11,428 nucleotides of DNA from an uncultured Eubacteriales bacterium (GTDB taxonomy: Bacteria > Bacillota > Clostridia > Oscillospirales > CAG-272), in assembly GCA_934526185.1 (NCBI GenBank), contig CAKTAA010000068.1, forward strand, positions 1-11,428. Direction: 5' to 3'. The position numbers were made by a program, and so were the translations under genes. Every line of letters starts with the position of its first letter. Position 1 is the stretch's first letter. The notes below the pieces were generated by a model. That model was given only the letters and a program-made list of their open reading frames with translations, had not been told where the DNA came from and searched no databases. This document shows positions 1 through 5,732 of the stretch, piece by piece.

Positions 1-123
1 GTTTTTCTGAATATGTCTGTCTGGTGCCAAATTAGAAATAAAGGAAATGTCCGTTGCTTCGTCAAGTTCCGCAAATCGTTGGAACGTTTCATCAGATGCT
101 TGCCCACATACAGGTGCTCTCCC
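1..123 (-). pseudogene. Partial open frame at left edge, family not recognised
   Basis: The minus-strand frame is open for 41 codons from just after a TAG at 124-126 down to the window edge. The residues read like a real protein: they begin GRAPVCGQASDETF and continue FAELDEATDISF, with mixed acidic and hydrophobic character. No ATG, GTG or TTG follows the TAG until close to the edge, and no ribosome site is seen, so this looks like a gene that has lost its 5' end, or the far side of a frameshift. The hairpin at 199-238 lies directly upstream. I recognise no domain. The opposite strand is also open from 1 to about 144, so strand assignment rests only on residue composition. Confidence 0.3.
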
Positions 124-198
124 CTATTATATGCTGAATAAAACACAGTGATTAGAATACTCCATGCATTGAATAATATCTATAAAAAAAGCCGAAAT

Positions 199-238
199 AA
201 AATACAAATTCTGCTTACATAAGCAGAATTTGTATTTT
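199..238. repeat. Perfect 19-bp inverted repeat, possible bidirectional terminator
   Basis: The arms at 199-217 and 220-238 are perfect reverse complements (AAAATACAAATTCTGCTTA and its complement) around a 2-base CA loop. The A/T-rich outer ends give an A tract and a T tract inside the stem. Read on the minus strand, the hairpin is followed within a few bases by a run of seven T. It could terminate transcripts in either direction, or be a palindromic scar at a rearrangement junction. Confidence 0.7.
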
Positions 239-267
239 CTAAACGCGAACTATCAAAAGCTTAAAAC

Positions 268-303
268 AAGGGCTGGCATAGACCGTTCCAGCCCTTATTT
301 TTG
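268..303. terminator. Intrinsic terminator hairpin
   Basis: The stem AAGGGCTGG (268-276) pairs with CCAGCCCTT (288-296) around an 11-base loop. On the plus strand it is followed by ATTTTT. On the minus strand the stem is followed by GTTTT, so it may also work that way. The neighbouring genes are all on the minus strand and the stop of the 355-453 ORF lies about 50 bases upstream in that sense, so its likely job is ending that minus-strand transcript. Confidence 0.65.
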
Positions 304-354
304 TATTGGCATGCGGTGTTTAGGGTATTTTATCCCCCCTGAAAGCATAAAATC

Positions 355-453
355 TTATTGTTTTAATAGATGTGGTTTTCTTCTTGCACAAGAATGACAA
401 AACGGTGAACTCTCTGTCGGTTTTTTCTTAAAACAAAGCACACAACGCCACAT
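355..453 (-). CDS. Zinc-ribbon-like 32-residue microprotein (putative)
   Basis: This short ORF starts at an ATG at 453 and encodes 32 residues with CVLC at residues 4-7 and CHSC at 19-22, an 11-residue gap between knuckles, and a basic C-terminal tail (ARRKPHLLKQ). Two CxxC pairs at this spacing are the usual layout of a four-cysteine zinc ribbon. The start is preceded only by a weak GAG, so translation from this ATG is uncertain. The frame upstream closes at a TAG six codons away. It lies 29 bases after the stop of the 483-692 fragment and just before the terminator at 268-303. It may be a free microprotein or the surviving zinc-binding tail of a larger decayed gene. Function is unknown. Confidence 0.4.
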   Translation of the reverse strand: MWRCVLCFKKKPTESSPFCHSCARRKPHLLKQ

Positions 454-482
454 TTGCTCAAAGAAGCTCTATATACACTTAT

Positions 483-692
483 TTAAAAGTTCACTTGCGA
501 AACACTTGTCCTAACAGTTTTATTCAAGTCATTTGCTTCGTGACGGGAAGTTATCAAAAAACCGTCCGAAAAGTTAAATTGAAGAACACCGTCATTATAC
601 AAGATTCTTTCGGCTATATAATCGTACAGGGTTAATTCTTTATCATGGCAGTTGTCAGGATTATTGTGGACAAAAATTGTGTCGGACCGGAT
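483..692 (-). pseudogene. Start-less 69-codon open fragment, unknown family
   Basis: The frame runs from immediately after a TGA (693-695) to TAA at 483-485. It encodes 69 residues with convincing protein character, including DTIFVHNNPDN near the start, then LTLYDYIAERILY and FNFSDGFLITSRHEAND. There is no ATG, GTG or ribosome site at its 5' end. An ATG at 711 preceded by an A/T-rich box lies just upstream but in another frame, and it stops after a few codons. The likeliest reading is the C-terminal piece of a small cytosolic protein whose N-terminus has been lost by deletion or frameshift. It sits downstream of the EcsC-like gene on the same strand. I do not recognise the family. Confidence 0.4.
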
Positions 693-742
693 TCAAGCCT
701 TTTTTAAGCATATTATATCATAGCTATGGTCCAATAATATTC

Positions 743-787
743 TGTGAAGTTTGCTGCTTTGCTGCAAATAAAGCAGCAAACTTCACA
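743..787. repeat. Perfect 18-bp stem hairpin downstream of the EcsC-like gene
   Basis: Arms 743-760 and 770-787 are exact reverse complements beginning TGTGAAGTTTGCTGC, with a 9-base loop whose GCTGC partly repeats the stem. It begins about 60 bases beyond the stop of the EcsC-like gene on the minus strand. Neither strand shows a T run after the stem, so it is not a classical intrinsic terminator. It would still fold very stably as RNA and could protect a 3' end from exonucleases. Confidence 0.7.
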
Positions 788-846
788 TACAGAAAGCACA
801 CTAAGCTCGAAAAATACCAAACAGAGCGGAATTAAGGCACGAACGA

Positions 847-1749
847 TTAAAAGATATCCTCCACATCCGTCACAGAAATGAAATCTGTATCGAGAATTAC
901 AAAATCATCTTCTTGCTCTGCCTGATGATAGTTTGGATTGCTGAGCATGGTATTCTGCAAGGATGTTTTTAACTTATCACAACAAGGTTTGAAAGATAGA
1001 AATGTAATACCACCTCCGATCACACCACCAACAACAGGAATTGCTTTCTTGAAAAATCCAGCAAAAACCTCCTTGGTCATCTTTACGCCGAACCATTTGG
1101 CAACGCTCCTAACAATGGGATAGATCGTACCTTTGGTAAGTGCCTTGCGAAGAAGCTGTTTTTCTACACCGACAGCCAACGCTTTTGCAATTGCTTTTAA
1201 GGCATTGTTTGCGCCAGCAATACCGTACATAACACCTATGCAAATAACCATGAGATTCATTGTTTCAGAATCAAAGATCTGCCCCTTTTCTTCTGTATCA
1301 ATTGCAGGAAAGCCATACAAATACATAAGTTTCTGGGTAGTACGAAGCATATATCCGTAATACTGAGCAATATCGACGGGGATCGTTGCAACCATGGCAA
1401 CGCCGCCAGGCATGCCCAGTGCAGCGGAAATACCAGAAACACATGATCTTTCATATTTGATTATTTCGTCAGCAATCTTATCAATTACCTCTGTAGGAAT
1501 CTCCGCATGGAGAGGATTATGGGCAATGGCATCATCAATTACATTCTGCGGAAATTTGTTTTGCAATTCCTTTTGCAAGAAGTTTGCTCGATCAATACGG
1601 ATGCCCGGAACCTTCAGCCCCATAACGATAACATCCTCAATTTCGATCTCACCGTTACCGTTTTGATCAATGGTTTCTAAAATAGCTTCTTTGGACTTAG
1701 CTGCAACCACCTTGGTTTTGCCCGCAACGGCAGCAGAAGTTTTACTCAT
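847..1749 (-). CDS. EcsC-family protein with N-terminal EF-hand
   Basis: The 300-residue protein has two recognisable parts. Residues 28-39 (DQNGNGEIEIED) match the canonical EF-hand loop, with D/N at positions 1, 3 and 5, G at 6, a hydrophobic residue at 8 and D at 12, so calcium binding is likely. From about residue 95 on, the Gly/Ala-rich helices (ISAALGMPGGVAMVATIPVD at 107-126, then YYGYML) and the VVGGVIGGGITFLSF segment near 239-253 resemble the EcsC family. That family is membrane-associated in Firmicutes and lacks a defined biochemical activity. The C-terminus is an acidic tail (about 279-300). The start is the first ATG, but the ribosome site before it is weak. It follows the phosphatase gene by 57 bases on the same strand, so cotranscription is likely. 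The family call is by residue pattern; the cellular role is unknown. Confidence 0.8.
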   Translation of the reverse strand: MSKTSAAVAGKTKVVAAKSKEAILETIDQNGNGEIEIEDVIVMGLKVPGIRIDRANFLQKELQNKFPQNVIDDAIAHNPLHAEIPTEVIDKIADEIIKYERSCVSGISAALGMPGGVAMVATIPVDIAQYYGYMLRTTQKLMYLYGFPAIDTEEKGQIFDSETMNLMVICIGVMYGIAGANNALKAIAKALAVGVEKQLLRKALTKGTIYPIVRSVAKWFGVKMTKEVFAGFFKKAIPVVGGVIGGGITFLSFKPCCDKLKTSLQNTMLSNPNYHQAEQEDDFVILDTDFISVTDVEDIF

Positions 1750-1806
1750 GCTATCGCCAATATCACTTACACCATTCCAGAAGATACCGCGTTAGGCAAA
1801 CATCCG

Positions 1807-2546
1807 TTAATGACAATAGACAACCATAGTCAAATCATCATACCTTACGCATTTTCTCTCTTTTATGGACCGTTCTTTAGCCGTATTTATAAGAATATGA
1901 ATGCTTTGGGATAAATTATCCGCTTTTATGGTATCTTTGATATAGGATGGCTCAATATAATCACTTATGCCGTCGCAGCACAGCACAATGGCATCACCGA
2001 TATCCATACGGCATTCCTGTACAGAATATTCCGGGACGATCATGGGGATGAATGTTTCAAACATTGACCACATATGTTCGGGCAATCGGTGAATTGCTTC
2101 CTCCAGCCCTTTTTCAGAACAAAAACCCGCGTCCACCAAATTCTGATATGTTTTTTCGTTTGTGCTACTCTTACGATTGAATTTTCATGTATAAAATATG
2201 CCGGCGAGTCTCCGATAGCTGCAACCGCTGCAGTATTGTCTTGAACTGCACAAATTACAAGTGTGCCAAAAATATAATGTTTGTTTTTTTGAGAGACAGA
2301 GATTAATTCATTATTAATTTTCCAAATCATCTTGTCCAAATACACTTTGGCCGATAAGCCGGAGGCAGAGAGCGGATTGGCCTTTATCATTTCGACGCAA
2401 AGCTTTGACATCAGGACTTTGCCTTCTTTTCCTGCACCTGAAGCACCGTCAGCCAGCAAAATTGTTGAATGGTCTGGAGATATAAAGAAGGAATCACCGT
2501 TTATACCGCTTGTCCCGACGAGACTTTCCCCAAAACATAATGACAT
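1807..2546 (-). pseudogene. PP2C-type Ser/Thr protein phosphatase, frameshifted
   Basis: The two reading frames together make a complete PP2C-fold phosphatase, a metal-dependent enzyme removing phosphate from Ser/Thr. The start ATG at 2546 is chosen because GGGAGG lies 8 bases upstream. The first frame carries the Asp of the N-terminal motif (GINGDSF, D18), the metal-binding LADGASG (D33) and AIGDSPAYF (G112-D113). At an A6 run (plus-strand T6, 2151-2156) the frame must slip by -1, or gain one base, to continue as TYQNLVDAGF. The second frame holds DAIVLCCDGISDYI and the closing YDDLTMVV metal motif. The joined product would be 246 residues, normal for the family; unshifted reading stops near 2040 after 168 residues and loses the last metal ligands. 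All motifs are intact, so a sequencing error or recent mutation is likelier than old decay. It lies upstream of the EcsC-like gene. Confidence 0.8.
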
Positions 2547-2600
2547 ATAATTTGCCTCCCGTTCCATTATTTTTGCTTGGATTTGCGGCAGACACAACAA

Positions 2601-2624
2601 TTGTCTATATTATATTGTCTATAT
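2601..2624. promoter_or_regulatory. Two direct 10-bp repeats, possible operator near the phosphatase promoter
   Basis: TTGTCTATAT occurs at 2601-2610 and again at 2615-2624, giving a 14-bp period, about 55-80 bases upstream of the phosphatase start. On the minus strand the segment includes TATAAT-like boxes, so the repeats may overlap the -10 of the operon promoter. I could not find a convincing -35 at the right distance. It may be a regulator binding site, or simply A/T-rich promoter DNA. Confidence 0.4.
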
Positions 2625-2645
2625 AATCGTTTTTCTTAACGAAAG

Positions 2646-2717
2646 CTGTACCCGTACAGGATTGACTCCGCTTTTGACAGCGCAGCGTACAGATTTACTA
2701 ATTTGTACATGCGCTGC
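2646..2717. promoter_or_regulatory. Cluster of GTACA half-sites with dyad symmetry
   Basis: CTGTAC-CC-GTACAG at 2646-2659 is a perfect dyad. A second pair, GTACAG at 2687-2692 and TTGTAC at 2703-2708, faces inward around a 10-base spacer and lies inside a larger stem (GCAGC at 2682-2686, GCTGC at 2713-2717). A plus-strand TTGACA at 2674-2679 is followed 17 bases later by ACTAAT, which would point away from the phosphatase towards no gene. The rest of 2547-2882 has no coding signal that I can support. The symmetry suggests a transcription-factor site controlling the phosphatase/EcsC operon, or an RNA hairpin at the 3' end of the ABC-flavodoxin transcript. Confidence 0.4.
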
Positions 2718-2882
2718 AGTAAAACGGAACTTTATATCTCTCTTTAGTATTTCAGTCGCTGCTATTCAGTGCAATGAAGCCCCATCCGTCTGGACATCAC
2801 TCCTATTTGCCGCATAGCATCACAGTCAGCAGAGCATTAATTACAATTAAGTCAAATAGTCTTAAAGACCGTCCAACTGAGC

Positions 2883-3389
2883 CTAAAGCGAATGAAACCA
2901 GGCGAGAACATCTGCAAGATTTTCTCTGCACACCAAGCTGCCGCCGTCCTGCATCATCTTCAGTATCTCAAGCTCCTCCGGCGTTTTTTTGACTTTTTGA
3001 GAAATATCTTTTACAATGGCTTTCCTCATCATCTTCATCAGTATCTTATAAATGCCGTGCAGTTTTTGAATATCGAAGCCTCCCTGCAGGGAAAACAAAC
3101 GGAGATTTTCAGGCAGACCTGATGCGGCGCGTATCGCGTCGATCCTTGATTCCGACTTCATCAAACCAACTCCGCAGACAGCACAAAGGTTAAAATTCTT
3201 TGCCGCTTTACGGCAGCCCTTCACGTAATTTGCCATAATCCATCCGAGATAGATGATATCGCTGCCCTTCGGCAGCTCCTTTATTGCTCTAGCAAGCGAA
3301 AATACGGGCAGCTTCGTTTCTTCACTGAGTATACGGGCATATTCCGCTGTGTAACCGGTATTTGATGTATAGACAATAGCACATTTCAT
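2883..3389 (-). CDS. Flavodoxin-domain protein
   Basis: The 168-residue protein opens with the flavodoxin fold's first strand and FMN-phosphate loop, MKCAIVYTSNTGYTAEYA, where S9-N10-T11-G12-Y13-T14 fits [ST]-x-T-G-x-T. GSDIIYLGWIMANYVKG (about 43-59) resembles the second FMN-contact strand. LQGGFDIQKLHGIYKILMK (about 101-119) is the pattern of the flavodoxin branch related to HemG-type protoporphyrinogen oxidase. Its job is probably electron transfer or a flavin-dependent reduction in the cytosol; the substrate is unknown. It is the last gene of a three-gene operon: its ATG overlaps the permease stop as ATGA and an AAGGG lies 9 bases upstream. Coupling to an ABC exporter suggests that one compound is both reduced and exported, but this is inference. 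No clear intrinsic terminator follows. Confidence 0.8.
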   Translation of the reverse strand: MKCAIVYTSNTGYTAEYARILSEETKLPVFSLARAIKELPKGSDIIYLGWIMANYVKGCRKAAKNFNLCAVCGVGLMKSESRIDAIRAASGLPENLRLFSLQGGFDIQKLHGIYKILMKMMRKAIVKDISQKVKKTPEELEILKMMQDGGSLVCRENLADVLAWFHSL

Positions 3390-4282
3390 ACTTTTTTTCC
3401 CTTCATAATATTAAGAAAAATATATATTACGATAAGAACGGCCACCGTACCGGCAAGAATCAGGTACATCGTTCCTGTATCTACCTTACTGCCGAAAAAG
3501 TACAGATTACAGTCAATAGAATCACGGATGCTCTCAATCACGTCTGATGGGATTCCCTTGACAGCCATTTCATCAAAAGCGCCACGCAGCGCATGGTTGC
3601 GAATCAGCGAGGTTCCATAAGTTCCAGGCAAAAAAGAGACAATCTTCTGCAGGCCCTCCCCAAACTGAGAAATAGGCATGTACGCTCCGCAGATAAAACC
3701 GTAGCCAGCGCTGACAATGGTTCCGACCGCCGAAATCTGTCCCTGAGAAGAAAGGAAAAAGTTGATAATGGAGGAGAGTGCTGTGCCGAACATCACGAGC
3801 AGAAAAATATCCAGAAGCAGCAGGAGAATATCTGCGGCGGACAGATACCAGCCGACATTGGCCAGATACAAAAAGCAGGCTCCTGCTGCGATCAGACAAA
3901 TACCCAGTGTGGAAAGTGCCGATGAAATATAATAGCTTAGCGCCAGCGTGGATTTTTTGACCGGAGTTATAGTTAAATCCCGCCTGGCCCCGGTTATTTT
4001 ATCCTGAACCATCAGCATGTTGGCGCAAAAGGAAACGGTGACGCAGCACACCGCCAGCAGAGACGAAAATAGTTCACCGCCAACCGTTGCATTAATAAGC
4101 CGATCGGATATCTCAAAGGATTCCGGTATACCGGCGGAAAAGCTATCCCGGTAGACATTACCGAGAAATGTCACATAGAGCACCAACAGAATAATGGGTG
4201 TGATGAGCGAAGTAAAGAACAGGCCTTTGTCTTTGAAAAAGAGTTTGCTATTGCGCCGAATCAGGAAAACCAGTTCAGTCAT
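3386..4282 (-). CDS. ABC-2 type transporter permease
   Basis: The 298-residue protein has six hydrophobic segments at about 20-40, 71-92, 116-140, 148-177, 183-205 and 271-292, the ABC-2 membrane layout. A large extracytoplasmic loop follows the first segment and another lies before the last. The conserved stretch around 195-224 (FICGAYMPISQFG, then FLPGTYGTSLIR) is the typical ABC-2 permease signature region. It would form the membrane channel with the adjacent ATPase. The start is firm: AGGAGGT sits 8 bases before the ATG, inside the ATPase gene, and the two genes overlap by ATGA. The flavodoxin gene overlaps its 3' end in the same way, so all three products are translationally coupled. The substrate is not deducible; relatives export antibiotics, lipids or polysaccharide. 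Confidence 0.9.
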   Translation of the reverse strand: MTELVFLIRRNSKLFFKDKGLFFTSLITPIILLVLYVTFLGNVYRDSFSAGIPESFEISDRLINATVGGELFSSLLAVCCVTVSFCANMLMVQDKITGARRDLTITPVKKSTLALSYYISSALSTLGICLIAAGACFLYLANVGWYLSAADILLLLLDIFLLVMFGTALSSIINFFLSSQGQISAVGTIVSAGYGFICGAYMPISQFGEGLQKIVSFLPGTYGTSLIRNHALRGAFDEMAVKGIPSDVIESIRDSIDCNLYFFGSKVDTGTMYLILAGTVAVLIVIYIFLNIMKGKKV

Positions 4283-5193
4283 TTCTCTGCACCTCCTGTG
4301 AGCTTTTTTCCCGTTACGGCAAGAAAGACATCGTCCATCTTGCCTTTTGTTATTTCGTAATCAGCGAAAATATCCGGATGGCGAAGGATCAGCTCCGTTG
4401 CAGCCGCTGTATTCGGTACCGATACACGGAATGCGCCGCGGAGCGCTTCATAGGGAAGGCCGAACGACTGTATCTGTTCATCAGAAATGCCGTAAAGCGT
4501 AATGAAATCTCCGGTATGTGCGTTTTTTAACTCAAGAGGCGTACCCTTTGCTGCAATGTTCCCATTATCTAAAATGACCACATAATCGGCATCCGCCGCT
4601 TCTTCCATATAATGTGTGGTAAGAAAAACAGTCATTTTTTCCTTAAGGCGCAGAGAATCGACCACATTCCAAAGCAGCTTTCTAGTCTGCGGATCCAATC
4701 CGGTTGTCGGCTCGTCTAAAATTAGAATCTGAGGTCTATGTAGCAAAGCGCGGGCGATGTCAATGCGGCGCCGCTGGCCTCCGGAAAGCTTACCGACAGG
4801 GCGATTTAAAAGATCCTGAAAGTCAAGCAACCGCGCAAGTTCAGAAACACGGCTCTTAAAGGCTCTTCCGTACAGTCCGTACAGAGCCGCATGGCTTTCC
4901 AGATTATCTATCACGGACAGCGCCTGATCGAGTACAGAATTCTGAAATACAACACCGAGCCTGCGTGTGATGTGTTTTATATCGCTGTCGATGTTTTCAC
5001 CGCAGATAAAAATGCTGCCGCTGTCTTTATTGAGTTGCCCGCACATGATGGATATGGTCGTACTTTTGCCGGCGCCGTTTACGCCGAGAAATGCAAACAG
5101 CTCGCCCTCGCGCACATGAAAGCTCAAATCTTTCACAGCTTTGATTTCTCCAAAGGTTTTACTTAAATGACTGATCTCAATAACATGTTCCAT
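4279..5193 (-). CDS. ABC transporter ATP-binding protein (DrrA/CcmA-like)
   Basis: This 304-residue ATPase powers the permease encoded directly after it. From the ATG at 5193 the motifs fall in canonical order: Walker A GVNGAGKST at 37-45, Q-loop Q84 in VVFQNSVLD, signature LSGGQ at 136-140, Walker B ILILDEP at 156-162 and the switch histidine H194 in TTHYMEEA. The roughly 80-residue C-terminal extension ending in DVFLAVTGKK is typical of drug and antibiotic exporters of the DrrA type. A longer frame exists from a TTG at 5220, but GGGAG lies just upstream of the 5193 ATG and inside that extension, which decides the start. The 242 bases upstream hold only weak promoter candidates (for example TTGTTG, then a poor -10), and no regulator gene is adjacent. 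The exported compound is unknown. Confidence 0.92.
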   Translation of the reverse strand: MEHVIEISHLSKTFGEIKAVKDLSFHVREGELFAFLGVNGAGKSTTISIMCGQLNKDSGSIFICGENIDSDIKHITRRLGVVFQNSVLDQALSVIDNLESHAALYGLYGRAFKSRVSELARLLDFQDLLNRPVGKLSGGQRRRIDIARALLHRPQILILDEPTTGLDPQTRKLLWNVVDSLRLKEKMTVFLTTHYMEEAADADYVVILDNGNIAAKGTPLELKNAHTGDFITLYGISDEQIQSFGLPYEALRGAFRVSVPNTAAATELILRHPDIFADYEITKGKMDDVFLAVTGKKLTGGAEK

Positions 5194-5435
5194 ACGAATC
5201 TCCCTGTCTCTGCTAAGCAAAGATTATCTTTTTTGAAATTATGTGCCATCCGGTAAAGCTGACAGTTATTGTTAGTTATCAGGAGCGAATACAACAAATT
5301 TTTTATTGATTCAGCGGACATAAATCGTCTTATAACTTCTCATACGTCTTTGTAGAGGAACGGCGAATCTCTTGTAAAGCTCGCAGGACAGCAGCCAAAG
5401 TTTAAAGTAGGAGGGCTTTCACCGCTATCGGTTAA

Positions 5436-5642
5436 CTACTTTTTTTCAGAGCGTTTTGCAAAATTCACAATGGTTGCAACGGCGCCATACAAAACAGCGG
5501 CGACTGCGAGAATATACCAACTGTGTTCCCATGCATTTGCGTGAAAGCTATATGCAAGATAAGCTGCGACAACAATGATCCAATATATGGCAGTAACCAA
5601 TTCTCCAATACGTTTTGTCTTTTTTTTTGCTCTCTGTATAAT
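5436..5642 (-). pseudogene. Two-helix membrane protein fragment without an ATG start
   Basis: The frame ending at TAG 5436-5438 encodes about 68 residues: a basic head with a lysine run, then two hydrophobic helices (LVTAIYWIIVVAAYLAYSF and WYILAVAAVLYGAVATIVNF) and a basic KRSEKK end. The pattern, including the tryptophans between the helices, resembles the C-terminal membrane tail of some Clostridial XRE-type regulators. There is no ATG, GTG or TTG start. A perfect AGGAGG (5646-5651) is followed by ATT (5642) and ATA (5639), either of which would be a very unusual start. The frame closes upstream at a TGA. An A9 run just inside the fragment lets it be joined to the neighbouring frame by a one-base slip, which opens back to an ATG at 5704. 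A decayed or frameshifted gene is the best reading. Confidence 0.5.
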
Positions 5643-5732
5643 CTCCCTCCTGCAAAACCTTCAATTACTATTTTTCGTTTCATAGACGCCGTAAATGGGA
5701 GCATGATGTATTTTTAAAACTACGAAACATTT

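Noticed and set aside
1..123. Reading the edge fragment as a von Willebrand A (TerY/YegL-like) domain, which would complete a kinase-phosphatase-vWA module
   Set aside because: The neighbouring PP2C makes it tempting, but I can point to no MIDAS motif or other vWA signature in the 41 residues.
1..144. Plus-strand open frame from the left edge
   Set aside because: It is rich in Arg, Cys and Phe with no domain-like pattern; the minus frame over the same bases looks more like protein.
2149..2158. Programmed -1 frameshifting as the main explanation of the split phosphatase
   Set aside because: The zero-frame codons are preceded by G instead of A, and no stimulatory ribosome site or downstream stem is evident.
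3593..3925. 110-codon plus-strand ORF
   Set aside because: It lies antisense inside the ABC permease gene, has charged low-complexity residues and no ribosome site.
5465..5704. 79-codon minus-strand ORF
   Set aside because: Beyond its first part it is a shadow of the real two-helix frame ending at 5436; only its start could belong to that gene through a slip at the A9 run.
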